Shown one piece after another: positions 14,940-23,683 of a stretch of DNA of 41,010 nt; position 1 is the stretch's first letter, and each line of letters begins with the position of its first letter. The DNA is from an uncultured Bacteroidales bacterium (GTDB lineage Bacteria > Bacteroidota > Bacteroidia > Bacteroidales > P3): positions 1 through 41,010 of the forward strand of contig CAMJJD010000015.1 of the NCBI GenBank assembly GCA_946406015.1. Reading direction: 5' to 3'. Below the pieces are notes generated by a model. The model had not been told where the DNA came from. It saw only the letters and a program-made list of their open reading frames with translations, and did no database searches. The translations under genes and the position numbers were made by a program.

Positions 14940-17834
14940 CTACTCACCGGCGCCGGCGTTTTCAGGACGCAGGCTGACGGCGACGTAGTTCTTCAGATTG
15001 ATATACTTCTTGGCAAGGTCGCGCAGCTGCTTGGCACTGACAGCACGGACCATCTCGTCATAGCGGACCAGATAGTCACGGTTGTCGTTGAAGATATAGG
15101 AACCCAAAATGTGTCCCGACCAGTAGGAATTGTTTTGGCGACTGGTACCGTTGTTCACAATCAGCTGCTCCTTGACCTTGGCGAGGGTCTGCTCGTCGGA
15201 GCCATTCTGCTGGTACTCCTTAAGGATTTCTATGCAGTCCTGCTCAATCTTCTGAATCTTGTCGGGGTCGCAGCCGATGATGAATCCCCAGCTGACCTCG
15301 CCCTGAGGCATACGTTCGGTCGACACATAGACGGCAGGGCTGTAGGCATCACCGTTCTTTTCGCGGACCACCTCGAGAAGCGTGATTTCGAGGGCGTCGC
15401 TGAGGGCATTGATGGCAAGACAGGTTTCAGGAGTGAGCTCCTTGGCGGGCACCTTCATCTCGCCATAAATATGCAGCTTACCCTGACGCTCGATACCTTT
15501 TACAGCCTCGTCGTGGACAATACCCTTGGCAAACTTGGCCGAGCGGTCCTTGTACTGTTCCTTTCTCTGGCTGCCGTCGGCAGGCAGGTAGTTCAGATAG
15601 CGCGCTATAAGGTCGACATCCTTGTCAGAGAGGTTGCCGACAAAGCAGAACACATGGTTGGAGGCATCATGGAAACGCTCACGGAAAATCGCCAATGCAC
15701 GGTCGGCATCGAGACTACTGATTTGTTCATCGTTGGGAACTACGACATTGCGTTTGTCGCCAGGATAGACAGCCTTATAGAATTTTTCCAAGAAAGCCAT
15801 CTGGGGGTTGTCGGCGACGAGCTTGATTTGGGTGCGGAGCTGCTCCGAGTAGCGTGCCACGAAGTCCTTGTCGCTGCGAGGAGCGGTGTAGTAGAGGTTG
15901 ACGAGCTGCAGGGCTGTCTCAAGGTCTTTGGGAGCGCAGCTGCCCATAAAGCCCTGACGCACGTCGTCTATATAAGGTCTTACAGAGGCGGTGTTGCCTT
16001 TCAGCTTCTTGGCGAGTTGGCTGGCGCTGAGGTCGGCAATGCCCGAGGCACCGATAATGTCGGCGACATTGGAGGCCAGGAAGTACTCCTCGTCGCCATA
16101 GAGCGAGGTGCCGCCGAGGCTGAAGGACGAGATGACAATCTGGTCGGCCTTGTAGTCGGTCTTCTTCACAAGGAAACGCACCCCGTTGGGACAGGTATAC
16201 TCTTTGTAGCCCAGCACACTGTTCTCTTTGGTCATCCTGGGATTGACGGCTGCCACCTCGTCGGTGAAGAGGGGCTTGTCCTGATAAGTATCGACCCAAG
16301 GCTCGGTCTTCACCTTCTTGCTGTCGGCGATGATGTGGCACACGGTCAACGAGTCGGGCACACGGAAACCCTCGCGCTCGGGAGCCGTAAGACGGAACAC
16401 CATGTTCTCCTCGGTAATCCAACCCGAGATGGCGCGGTTGCACTCCTCGAGGGTGATTTCGGGGATAAACTCCTTGGCGTATTTCCATTCCTGACGTATG
16501 CCCGGGATACACTCTCCCTCTAGATAGTTGCGGGTGTACTCATCGGCCAGGTCGTTGCTGAGCGTACGGTCGGCCTCCTTGGCCTGCTGGGTGTAGTACG
16601 AAAGCAGGGACTCCTTCTGGCGGTCGAGCTCAGTCTGGAGGAAACCGTGTTCGTCCAAACGTTTCATTTCGGACAGCAGCAGGGCGGCAGCCTCCTCGAT
16701 GCGGTTCTCCTTGGGCGAGCAGCTGAGGGAGAAGTCGTCAACCTCACGGATATAGAGTGCGATGGAGCCATTGTGGCTGGCACCGGCATACATAACGGGG
16801 GCGGAAGCCTTCTCGCAGATTTCCCTCAGACGTTCATTGATCATCCCCGTCACAAGCGAACCCACCAGACCCTGACGGTAGTCGCCCACGGTGCCGACAG
16901 GAGCTTTCCTGAGCTTCCAGGCGAAGCGCATATTGGTGTGGGTAGCTTCCTTGTCGGTGGCGATGGCAACGAGAGGTTCCTTATTGCCCTCGACGGTGAA
17001 GACGGGCCGCGGCTTGGGGTTGACGGCTTTGGCGTGCTGGCTGAAGACATCGCGCACGCGCTGTTCCATGGCCTGTGCACCCTTCTTGCCGCCATACTCG
17101 AAGTCCTTCAAGTCGCCCACCACCACGATGGCCTGCAGGTCGGGACGGTACCAGTCGTTAAAGAAGTCGACGATGCTCTGCCGCTCGAAGTTCATGATGA
17201 CCTCCTCCTTGCCGATGGGCATGCGGTCGGCATAGAGCGACCCGCGGAAAGCGATGGGATAGGTCTTCTTGTTCATGCGGTCGCCGTGGCCGCGGCCACC
17301 ACGCCACTCCTCGTGGATCACTCCGCGCTCGCTCTCAATCTCGGCCTGGTCGAACAGGATGTTGCCGGCCCAGCCGTCGAGAATCTCGATACCCATCTTC
17401 ACCATCTCGGGGTCGGTGCCGGGCATATCGACATAGTAGACCGTCTGGTCGAAACCGGTGTAGGCATTGATACCGCGGCCGAACTCGATGCCGTGCTCCT
17501 GCAGTTTCTTGATCATCGTGTTGTGGGGATACCCCTTGATGCCGTTGAAGGCCATGTGCTCACAGAAGTGGGCCAGACCCTGCTGGTCGTCGCGTTCCAG
17601 GATAGAACCGGCATTGGTGACCAAACGGAACTGGATGCGCTCTTCCGGCTTCTTGTTGTCACGTATATAATAGGTGAATCCGTTGTCCAAGTGTCCGATG
17701 ATAACCTTCTTGTCTACAGGCACCTTCTCGGTGAGGGCTGTACGCTTCCCGGTTTTGCTGCCGGTAGGCAGTTGAGCCATTGTGCTGCCGCAGAGAAGCA
17801 GGGCGGAGAGCACAAGCATGAAACTTTTCTTCAT
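14940..17834 (-). CDS. M16 family zinc metallopeptidase
   Basis: A 964-residue exported protein with the inverted zinc motif HxxEH at HFCEH (His89, Glu92, His93). A third ligand is expected near ESERGVIHEEWR (about 165-175). The length matches a full two-domain M16B protein with two active/inactive halves; the second half (about 510-930) shows the same fold-type segments without a metal site. A signal peptide (SALLLCGSTMAQ) implies periplasmic or outer-membrane location. The ATG directly abuts three ACACTTA heptamers, and a TACATTTG promoter-like box lies about 80 bases upstream. Substrates are unknown; processing of small peptides is the usual role. Confidence 0.95.
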   Translation of the reverse strand: MKKSFMLVLSALLLCGSTMAQLPTGSKTGKRTALTEKVPVDKKVIIGHLDNGFTYYIRDNKKPEERIQFRLVTNAGSILERDDQQGLAHFCEHMAFNGIKGYPHNTMIKKLQEHGIEFGRGINAYTGFDQTVYYVDMPGTDPEMVKMGIEILDGWAGNILFDQAEIESERGVIHEEWRGGRGHGDRMNKKTYPIAFRGSLYADRMPIGKEEVIMNFERQSIVDFFNDWYRPDLQAIVVVGDLKDFEYGGKKGAQAMEQRVRDVFSQHAKAVNPKPRPVFTVEGNKEPLVAIATDKEATHTNMRFAWKLRKAPVGTVGDYRQGLVGSLVTGMINERLREICEKASAPVMYAGASHNGSIALYIREVDDFSLSCSPKENRIEEAAALLLSEMKRLDEHGFLQTELDRQKESLLSYYTQQAKEADRTLSNDLADEYTRNYLEGECIPGIRQEWKYAKEFIPEITLEECNRAISGWITEENMVFRLTAPEREGFRVPDSLTVCHIIADSKKVKTEPWVDTYQDKPLFTDEVAAVNPRMTKENSVLGYKEYTCPNGVRFLVKKTDYKADQIVISSFSLGGTSLYGDEEYFLASNVADIIGASGIADLSASQLAKKLKGNTASVRPYIDDVRQGFMGSCAPKDLETALQLVNLYYTAPRSDKDFVARYSEQLRTQIKLVADNPQMAFLEKFYKAVYPGDKRNVVVPNDEQISSLDADRALAIFRERFHDASNHVFCFVGNLSDKDVDLIARYLNYLPADGSQRKEQYKDRSAKFAKGIVHDEAVKGIERQGKLHIYGEMKVPAKELTPETCLAINALSDALEITLLEVVREKNGDAYSPAVYVSTERMPQGEVSWGFIIGCDPDKIQKIEQDCIEILKEYQQNGSDEQTLAKVKEQLIVNNGTSRQNNSYWSGHILGSYIFNDNRDYLVRYDEMVRAVSAKQLRDLAKKYINLKNYVAVSLRPENAGAGE

Positions 17835-17908
17835 TAAGTGTTAAGTGTTAAGTGTTAATGTTTTTTTGGGGGAGTTAAAGAAGTTAAAGAAGTTAGAGAA
17901 GTTAAAGA
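17835..17908 (-). repeat. Leader cassette with heptamers and TTAACTTCT nonamers before the M16 gene
   Basis: Read on the minus strand: nonamer-like TTAACTTCT / TCTAACTTC units (17870-17905), then CTCCCCCAAAA, then three ACACTTA heptamers (17835-17855) touching the ATG. A related cassette in the same order precedes lpxB at 39281-39385. Confidence 0.75.
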
Positions 17909-17916
17909 CAAATGTA
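17909..17916 (-). promoter_or_regulatory. Candidate -7 box TACATTTG of the M16 gene
   Basis: Minus-strand TACATTTG fits TAnnTTTG and is followed by the leader cassette and the M16 start 75 bases on. The same octamer with the same following bases precedes lpxB at 39281-39288. No clear -33 element is seen. Confidence 0.5.
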
Positions 17917-18004
17917 TCGGTCGACCATTTTGCTAGCGTTGGTATTGTCCCTTTCATTCCTTCTCACTCCCTTTCCCGTTCATATTTATTTGGTTTTATT
18001 TAAT

Positions 18005-18150
18005 CTGTAAACTGTAAACCGTAAACTGTAAACTTTACCCCATTTCATTCTTCATTCTACATTCTTCATTCTACATTCTTCATTCTTCATTCTACATTCT
18101 ACATTCTTCATTCTACATTCTTCATTCTACATTCTACATTCTTCATTCTT
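18005..18150. repeat. Composite heptamer array: CTGTAAA x4, spacer, CATTCTW x15
   Basis: CTGTAAA, CTGTAAA, CCGTAAA, CTGTAAA (18005-18032), then a CTTTACCCCATTT-like spacer, then 15 CATTCTT/CATTCTA units in strict phase (18046-18150) with only the last base varying. The array runs over the 3' end of the gntR gene, whose last codons (KNEECRM and stop) are repeat sequence. A shorter copy with the same spacer lies at 27914-27982. Confidence 0.88.
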
Positions 18151-18483
18151 CATTATTTCTTTCAAATCAATTCCCAGCACCTGCATCTTCTGGCGGATGA
18201 GGGGCAGTTCCTCCTCGAGGAACTCACGGCGCTGCTCGGCGAGGATTCTCTCCTTGGCGTCGGGACTCACAAAGTAGCCCACACCGCGGCGCTGGTAGAT
18301 AATCTCTTCCTGCTGCAGGTAGTCGAACGAGCGCACCACCGTGTTGGGGTTCACGCCCATCGAGGCGGCCACGTCGCGCACCGACGGCATGCGGTCGTCG
18401 GGCGTCAGCGCCCCCTGCAGCACCTGCTCCGACAGGTGGTCGGCAATCTGCAGATATATCGGTTTCTGTTTTCTAAAGTCCAT
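18127..18483 (-). CDS. GntR family regulator (YtrA type)
   Basis: A 118-residue regulator with a winged helix-turn-helix at residues 8-75: PIYLQIADHLSEQVLQGAL, RMPSVRDVAASMGVNPNTVVRSFDYLQ and IIYQRRGVGYFV. The short effector part (about 80-118) is that of the YtrA subgroup, which typically represses a linked ABC transporter operon. The start at 18483 is backed by a good Shine-Dalgarno (GGGAGG, 5 bases upstream), unusual here; an upstream in-frame ATG would add an implausible Arg-rich extension. The gene is last in its cluster, unlike the usual first position. Its C-terminus (KNEECRM) is repeat-encoded, so the protein length may vary between strains. Confidence 0.92.
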   Translation of the reverse strand: MDFRKQKPIYLQIADHLSEQVLQGALTPDDRMPSVRDVAASMGVNPNTVVRSFDYLQQEEIIYQRRGVGYFVSPDAKERILAEQRREFLEEELPLIRQKMQVLGIDLKEIMKNEECRM

Positions 18484-18497
18484 AATACCTCCCTTCT

Positions 18498-19220
18498 TTA
18501 TTTCAGTTCGCGGATGCTCAGGTGGACGTCGACGCCGTCGGCTTCCACCTTGCAGCGTCCGTCGCCCACAACGGTCTTCTCGCCTTCCTTGCGCGAAGGC
18601 AGGTCGCAAGTGAGCCAAGGCTTTATGCCCGACATCCCGATGGTCAGGCCTGCCGTTTCGGGCACCACATGGAGCGCCAGCAGGCTTTGTACGCCGTCGA
18701 TGTCAATCTCGTTAGGCAGGGCGTCTGGGTAGTTGGCGTTGACACTGACCTTCACGCCATCCACCGTCAACTCGCGGCTCAGCACCTTTTCAATAATCAC
18801 CCCGGCCTCGACACCGTCGATATCGATATCGTCGAGCACTGTGCCGCGCGGCACCTCGACAACAAGGTGCTTGCGAATGTTCTTCAAATCGCCGTAGCGG
18901 TACTTGCCATGACCGCAGTATTGTATCTCCAGTTCGCCCTCCTCGTCGACATAGTAGCGCATACGCAGCGAGTCGGTCAGCGGAAGGAAGCCCTCCTGCA
19001 TCTCCTCGTGGATACGCACCGCGGAGTCGTCGGTGTAGACAAACTCCATGTCGCCGAAGAGCCAGTCGACGCTGATGCCGCTGATGGGCTGACTCAGCGT
19101 GGCATCGCCGACGCTGTAACGCTCCGGGTGTTCGTACTTGATATCAATCTTTGTATTCTCGCCGCATGCTGCCAGCAGCACACTTGCCATTACGGCCATT
19201 AAAAATGCTATACGTTTCAT
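18498..19220 (-). CDS. Lipoprotein with DUF4097-like beta-repeat domain
   Basis: A 240-residue predicted lipoprotein (lipobox LLAAC, Cys19). After a short linker it shows repeating short strands: IDIDGVEAGVIIEKV, LTVDGVKVSVNANYP and IDIDGVQSLLALHVV, the pattern of DUF4097/DUF2807 beta-helical proteins. No catalytic motif is evident. It lies 3 bases after another lipoprotein gene and 14 bases before gntR. In Bacteroidota such proteins often sit with GntR and ABC genes; a role in envelope stress is inference. Confidence 0.75.
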   Translation of the reverse strand: MKRIAFLMAVMASVLLAACGENTKIDIKYEHPERYSVGDATLSQPISGISVDWLFGDMEFVYTDDSAVRIHEEMQEGFLPLTDSLRMRYYVDEEGELEIQYCGHGKYRYGDLKNIRKHLVVEVPRGTVLDDIDIDGVEAGVIIEKVLSRELTVDGVKVSVNANYPDALPNEIDIDGVQSLLALHVVPETAGLTIGMSGIKPWLTCDLPSRKEGEKTVVGDGRCKVEADGVDVHLSIRELK

Positions 19221-19223
19221 GAT

Positions 19224-19931
19224 TTAAATCCTTCCTTTTGCACGGTTAAATATTACTATACGGAGCAGGCCACCCTGCGGGTCGGGGATGACGCGGAGAC
19301 CGCGCTCGTCGAGCCATAGGCTGTCCTTCTCCCAATTGTCGCCCATGAAATGGCCGTCGGTCATGATATCCATCTCCACTCCGGGACCAGGCGTCACAGG
19401 CAAAAAGTAGTTCTGCTGCATCTGCACGTCTATCGACAGGACGTTGGTGAAGTCGAGGTCGGCCTCCGCCTTGCGGTAGGAGTTGAGACGCGTCGTGTCG
19501 GATATCACGAGCAGCTGCCTCGGCTCATAGATGGTATCGGCACGTAGTATGCCACGGTCCATCAGGGCCTGCATCAGCGGGGTGTAGTCCTTCGGCTGCG
19601 TGGTGTCGCGGTCAGCGATAGTATAGACATAGTGTGGCAGGAAGTTCTGCTTGTCCTGGTTGACGTAGAACATCACGCTGTCGAGGTATGGGCCGCGTGT
19701 CATGGCGGCAAGATGCATAGCCAGTTCCGGTATAGTTGTATTCAAGACGGTTGTGTCGGGATTGATGCAATGCTTCACCTCGCTGTTGCCTGTTGCAGTG
19801 CAATAGGTCTTAAGGTCCTGGATGTGCAGCGTGTAACGGTCGGTCTCCACGGTCTCGTCCACGGTCTTCCTGTGGTTGCAACCACTGAGCACCAGTCCCG
19901 CCATTACGGCTATAAAGGCTATCTTTTTCAT
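19224..19931 (-). CDS. Hypothetical lipoprotein
   Basis: A 235-residue predicted lipoprotein (lipobox LVLSGC, Cys18). I do not recognise the family. It is mixed alpha/beta with a Tyr/Asp-rich middle (DYTPLMQALMDRGILRADTIYEPRQLLVISDTTRLNSYRK) and a C-terminal PDPQGGLLRIVIFNRAKGRI. Its start follows AGTTAAG-type heptamers filling the gap after the second permease gene. It belongs to the ABC transporter cluster, and its signal peptide resembles that of the next lipoprotein (MKKIAF/MKRIAF), perhaps by duplication. Confidence 0.72.
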   Translation of the reverse strand: MKKIAFIAVMAGLVLSGCNHRKTVDETVETDRYTLHIQDLKTYCTATGNSEVKHCINPDTTVLNTTIPELAMHLAAMTRGPYLDSVMFYVNQDKQNFLPHYVYTIADRDTTQPKDYTPLMQALMDRGILRADTIYEPRQLLVISDTTRLNSYRKAEADLDFTNVLSIDVQMQQNYFLPVTPGPGVEMDIMTDGHFMGDNWEKDSLWLDERGLRVIPDPQGGLLRIVIFNRAKGRI

Positions 19932-19968
19932 AACTCTTAACCTTTAATTCTTAACTATTAACTCTTAA
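19932..19968. repeat. AGTTAAG-type heptamers filling a 37-base gap
   Basis: On the minus strand the whole gap between the permease stop and the lipoprotein start is made of AGTTAAG, AGTTAAT, AGTTAAG, AATTAAA and AGTTA-type units. No separate ribosome binding site is visible. Confidence 0.65.
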
Positions 19969-20811
19969 CTAGTACGGCATCTTCTTCAGGCGGCGCCAGC
20001 TGAGCCAGCCGAAGAGGGCGGTCAGCAGCACATTCAAGACATTCGTGCCGACGAACAGCCAATTGAACAGCGTCTGCGGGTCGCGGCTGCTGATGTAGTC
20101 GTACAAGCCCTCCATAAGGTCGGTATTGCTGAAGAGGGCAACGAACACCGGGATGAGGACGATGCTGAAGGCAAACTCGATGACATAGAGCCAGAGGATG
20201 GTCTGCAGCACCTTGTGACGCTTGAAGAGGGTGGCCGTGAAGAAGAACATCAGCACGGTGGAGATGTAGCCCGTCCAGCAGGAAATCACCCACCAGAGAC
20301 CATAGTAGCCAAACAGGTCCATTTCTTCTCCGGCAGCAACTAAACTATCGAAGAACGACATATCAAAGATAAAGGGGAAGCCCACCTTGCTCTGCCAGAG
20401 CCAGTCTTGCCAGGGGCCGAAAGGAAGTGCGGTGAGGAACACATCGAGCACCATGCCGCCGAGATAGACGGCCAACGGACAGACGACGAGTGAGAAGAAC
20501 AGCGCGCTGATGAACTTCTCCAGTTTGGATGCGGGGAGCATGGCATAGTAGATGCCCTCGTTGCGGACGTTCCATGTGCGATACATACGCGACGGTGCCA
20601 TCAAGGCGGCAATGTAAGCCACACCCTCAATCATTATCAGACGGAAGGCAGGGTCGAGCGGGACGTCGACACCCAGCACGGTCATAAAGAGCCACACCGC
20701 GAAGGGCAGCACGGCAAGGATTATCATTGTGGTGCCGAACATCGGCCACATATTGCGGAAGTCTTTACATACGACTTTGCAGAATCGATTCCAGTCAAAC
20801 TTATTGTTCAT
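19969..20811 (-). CDS. ABC-2 type permease-like membrane protein (second of pair)
   Basis: A 280-residue polytopic membrane protein with about six hydrophobic segments, starting MNNKFDWNRFCKVVCKDFRNMW. It shares with the preceding gene product an MLPASKLEKF / LLPASKWEKY motif, a similar segment order and a C-terminal GWLSWRRLKKMPY / GFLGWNKMKKMNY, so the two look like paralogous permease subunits. With the ATPase upstream they would form an ABC exporter of unknown substrate. I chose ATG 20811, 11 bases after the previous stop. A longer open frame from 21075 overlaps the preceding gene and was dropped. Confidence 0.85.
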   Translation of the reverse strand: MNNKFDWNRFCKVVCKDFRNMWPMFGTTMIILAVLPFAVWLFMTVLGVDVPLDPAFRLIMIEGVAYIAALMAPSRMYRTWNVRNEGIYYAMLPASKLEKFISALFFSLVVCPLAVYLGGMVLDVFLTALPFGPWQDWLWQSKVGFPFIFDMSFFDSLVAAGEEMDLFGYYGLWWVISCWTGYISTVLMFFFTATLFKRHKVLQTILWLYVIEFAFSIVLIPVFVALFSNTDLMEGLYDYISSRDPQTLFNWLFVGTNVLNVLLTALFGWLSWRRLKKMPY

Positions 20812-20822
20812 ATCTTCTTGTT

Positions 20823-21536
20823 TTAGTAGTTCATCTTTTTCATTTTGTTCCACCCAAGGAATCCCATGAGGACGGCGAGTAGCGCCTGCGCTGCGACGAT
20901 GTACCAGCCCATGCCGGCGAGGTCGGCCATCTCGAGAATCATCATCGAGAACACACCACCCATCAGCCACAGCCACAGGACCATGCTCATGATATTGCGA
21001 CAGGTCTTGTTCTGAATGGCATTGGCATAGATGAAGCCCAGCGTCGGACCGATGAATGCCAGCGCGCAGTTGCACACCATTGCCGGCTCAATCCACTGCA
21101 GCGCTTCGGACTGCCACAGGTATTTGTGATAGTAGGGTGCTTGCACCGCCGTCAGCAGCGAGTCGATGGCCACGTTGGCCACCATCAGCGTCAGCGGCAC
21201 CAGCACCAACGACAGCAACGCCATTGAGAGGTACTTCTCCCACTTCGAGGCTGGCAGCAGGGCAAAATAGACACCCGTCTTCTTCTTGCCCACATTGGGA
21301 TAGAGCTGCATGGGCATCATCGAGGCCAGGAAAGCCGACATGAGTACCATCAACATCAGGCGGTAGCCAGCGCCGTGCGGATCCTGCGTCAGGAAGTTCT
21401 GGGACAGCACCATCAGCGGCGTGAACGTCAGCTCGGATATCAACACCGCGCCCACAGTGCCGACGCGCGGCGAGCAACGCTTCACGTCGTGCAACACCAG
21501 CTGCCCGAAACGCTTTATGTCGAAGGTCTGGCTCAT
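20823..21536 (-). CDS. ABC-2 type permease-like membrane protein (first of pair)
   Basis: A 237-residue membrane protein with about six hydrophobic segments and the LLPASKWEKYLSM motif shared with its downstream neighbour. Its start overlaps the ATPase stop by four bases (ATGA), so the ATPase and permease are coupled. The substrate is unknown; related GntR-linked systems in Firmicutes respond to cell-wall-active compounds, which is only an analogy. Confidence 0.85.
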   Translation of the reverse strand: MSQTFDIKRFGQLVLHDVKRCSPRVGTVGAVLISELTFTPLMVLSQNFLTQDPHGAGYRLMLMVLMSAFLASMMPMQLYPNVGKKKTGVYFALLPASKWEKYLSMALLSLVLVPLTLMVANVAIDSLLTAVQAPYYHKYLWQSEALQWIEPAMVCNCALAFIGPTLGFIYANAIQNKTCRNIMSMVLWLWLMGGVFSMMILEMADLAGMGWYIVAAQALLAVLMGFLGWNKMKKMNY

Positions 21537-22360
21537 TTAAACAGTTCGTTAATCTGGTTCTTGTTGCGCAACACGGCGTTGAAGAGGGCCTCGATGTTAA
21601 TCTGGCTCTCCTCGCCGGTAGTGTTGGGTACGACATTCATGTAGCCACCCGGCAGCAGCTCGCTGTAGAGGGCATCCTCGCGGACCTCGCCACCATACTC
21701 GAAGAAGAGCTTCTCGGTGATCTTCTGCACCGAGGCATCGAGCAGCACGGCGTTGTGCGAAAGGATAACAATGGGGTCGATGAGATTCTCCACATCCTTC
21801 ACCTGATGGGTGGAGATGATGATGGTCTTGCCCTCGTCGGCCATCTTGCTGAGGATGCTGCGGAACTGGGCCTTGCTGGGGATGTCGAGGCCGTTGGTGG
21901 GCTCGTCAAGCAGGATGTAGTCGGTGCCCAACGAGAGACTGGCGGCGATGAGGCTCTTCTTCTGCTGGCCGAAGCTCATCTCCTTGAACCTGCGGTCGGG
22001 CTCCACCTCGAGTTCCTGCATCAGGTGCAGGAAAGTTCCCTGCGAGAAGGTGGAATAGAAGGGAGCCAATTCGTTGACATACTGCTGCGGCGTGGCGTTG
22101 TCGGGTAACTGCACCTCGTCGGGCAGGAAGACGATGCGCTGCAACATCGCCGGCAGGCGGTCGTAGCAAGTCATGCCGTCGACGGTGCAGGTGCCCTGAC
22201 CAGGACGCTGCAGGCCGCAGATGAGTTTGAGCAGCGTGGTCTTGCCCACACCGTTCTCACCCAGCAGACCGTAGATGGCGCCCTGCGGGAAACTCAGGTT
22301 GATGTTCGAGAAGACGGAAGTCTTCTTGTAACTGAAGTCAAGGTTTTTGATTTCTATCAT
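21533..22360 (-). CDS. ABC transporter ATP-binding protein
   Basis: A 275-residue ATPase that powers the adjacent permeases. Walker A is GENGVGKTT (34-42), the signature is MSFGQQKK (128-135, a variant of LSGGQ), Walker B is YILLDE (148-153) with PTNGLD following, and the switch His is His195 in IISTHQVKD. The Q-loop region reads QRIVFLPDEVQLPDN, as in YtrB-like ATPases. The C-terminal 60 residues are extra and may regulate activity. The stop overlaps the first permease start. Confidence 0.96.
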   Translation of the reverse strand: MIEIKNLDFSYKKTSVFSNINLSFPQGAIYGLLGENGVGKTTLLKLICGLQRPGQGTCTVDGMTCYDRLPAMLQRIVFLPDEVQLPDNATPQQYVNELAPFYSTFSQGTFLHLMQELEVEPDRRFKEMSFGQQKKSLIAASLSLGTDYILLDEPTNGLDIPSKAQFRSILSKMADEGKTIIISTHQVKDVENLIDPIVILSHNAVLLDASVQKITEKLFFEYGGEVREDALYSELLPGGYMNVVPNTTGEESQINIEALFNAVLRNKNQINELFK

Positions 22361-22381
22361 AACTGTATTGTTTTATTGTTT

Positions 22382-23671
22382 TCAATTCATTGGTTGCGGT
22401 GCCGTCGGGTAGGCGTGCGATACGAAGATCATAGCATCGTAGAGTACCCCGGGTGTGCCTTTGACGCGGTAGGTCATCGGCAGCAGGGGCATCAGCGGGA
22501 CATAACCCTCCCCTATCGAACCCATCCACATTCGGCCGTCGATATGTTGACGCAGCGGGGAGTCGGCGGGAACCTTCGAGAAGTCGAGCCAGCTGACGTC
22601 ATAGCCGCACTCTTTGGAAGCTTTGGCCAAGGGGTCGCAGGAATAGAAGGTGTGGTTGCTGCGATGGGCACGGTTGAAGCCGGAGGGTAGATTGCAGCGC
22701 GACTTGCAGAAGTCGGTACCGATGGCGAAATAGCTGTCGCCATACTCGTCGGCGAGCAGGTTGCCCGTGTTCTTACCTGCCGTACCGTAGTCACGCAGGC
22801 GTTCAATATGGCCGTTGTGGGCGGAGATGAAGATGCGGCGGTTGCCGCGGGCTTCTTCCTGTGCAAGAATCCAGCGCACGTTGTCGGCCATATAGCCGTC
22901 ACGCACCGCCAGTCCTTTGTTCATGTCGGCCATCGCCTTGCCGAGCCCGCAGTTCTGGATCAGGATGTCGGCATGGTGCACCGCGCCCGCGGTTCCTTCC
23001 ATCTGCGCAAGCTCGTTCCTAACTGACGCCACGGCCTCGGCCCACTGCTCCACACTGCATGTATCGTAGGGGCGGCCCATCTCCGTGTTCCACATCTGCT
23101 TCAGCGGCGACACATCGACACCCTTCTCCTCGGCTGCCATTACCAGGAAACGGTAGTTGCAATCCATGCTCTGCATGTCGAAGCCATAGAAACGGAGGTC
23201 TTCGCCTTCGGCAGCCGCCTCGTTGTACTGGCGCATCCAGTCGATGAGCTGCTCCATTTGCTCCGTATTGTAAAGGGTGAAGCCCAGGGCAACAGCCACA
23301 TTACCATCGGAGCCCTTGCCGCCGTGGATATAGCGGTTCACCGCCTCGCAGCCGCCATAGTCGGCCTCGAGGGCAAAGGCCCGCACGCCATATTTCTCCA
23401 CCATCAGCTTGAACACCTCCAGTTTGAGTTGCTGGAACTCGACATTGCCGTGGGTCGCCTCGCCGAGTGCCACGATACGCGTCTGCTCAGGAACGCAGAT
23501 GTCGTCGACCTTCCCAGCGTACTTGGCGAACTCGTCCGTGTCGGCGCATTTGCCGCCCGTCAAGCCCCCGTAGCGCGAGAAGAGCAGACCAAACGCCACA
23601 GCCACCACGGCAAGCAACAGTAGCATTATCAGAAGGAAAACGAGCAGTCTTTTTTTACGTCCCCTATTCAT
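22382..23671 (-). CDS. Erythromycin esterase-like protein
   Basis: A 429-residue protein with an N-terminal membrane anchor (about 9-31) and the erythromycin-esterase fold: VALGEATHGNVEFQ (Glu71, His74, Glu78), FALEADYGGCEAVNRYI, FYGFDMQSMD and RIFISAHNGHIERL. Members hydrolyse ester or lactone bonds, but most homologues have no known macrolide activity. It starts 12 bases after the YbjQ-like stop and ends 21 bases before the ATPase start, so it likely belongs to the transporter cluster. Location is probably periplasmic with an inner-membrane anchor. Resistance to macrolides is not shown. Confidence 0.88.
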   Translation of the reverse strand: MNRGRKKRLLVFLLIMLLLLAVVAVAFGLLFSRYGGLTGGKCADTDEFAKYAGKVDDICVPEQTRIVALGEATHGNVEFQQLKLEVFKLMVEKYGVRAFALEADYGGCEAVNRYIHGGKGSDGNVAVALGFTLYNTEQMEQLIDWMRQYNEAAAEGEDLRFYGFDMQSMDCNYRFLVMAAEEKGVDVSPLKQMWNTEMGRPYDTCSVEQWAEAVASVRNELAQMEGTAGAVHHADILIQNCGLGKAMADMNKGLAVRDGYMADNVRWILAQEEARGNRRIFISAHNGHIERLRDYGTAGKNTGNLLADEYGDSYFAIGTDFCKSRCNLPSGFNRAHRSNHTFYSCDPLAKASKECGYDVSWLDFSKVPADSPLRQHIDGRMWMGSIGEGYVPLMPLLPMTYRVKGTPGVLYDAMIFVSHAYPTAPQPMN

Positions 23672-23683
23672 CTCTCAGCAGGA

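Noticed and set aside
18484-18618. Arg-rich N-terminal extension of the GntR regulator
   Set aside because: ATG 18483 has a good ribosome binding site and family-typical start; the extension overlaps the lipoprotein gene in another frame.
20812-21075. N-terminal extension of the second permease
   Set aside because: It overlaps the first permease gene and has no membrane-protein character.
22382-23671. Macrolide resistance gene
   Set aside because: Only the fold and the Glu/His motif are seen; most family members have no shown macrolide activity.
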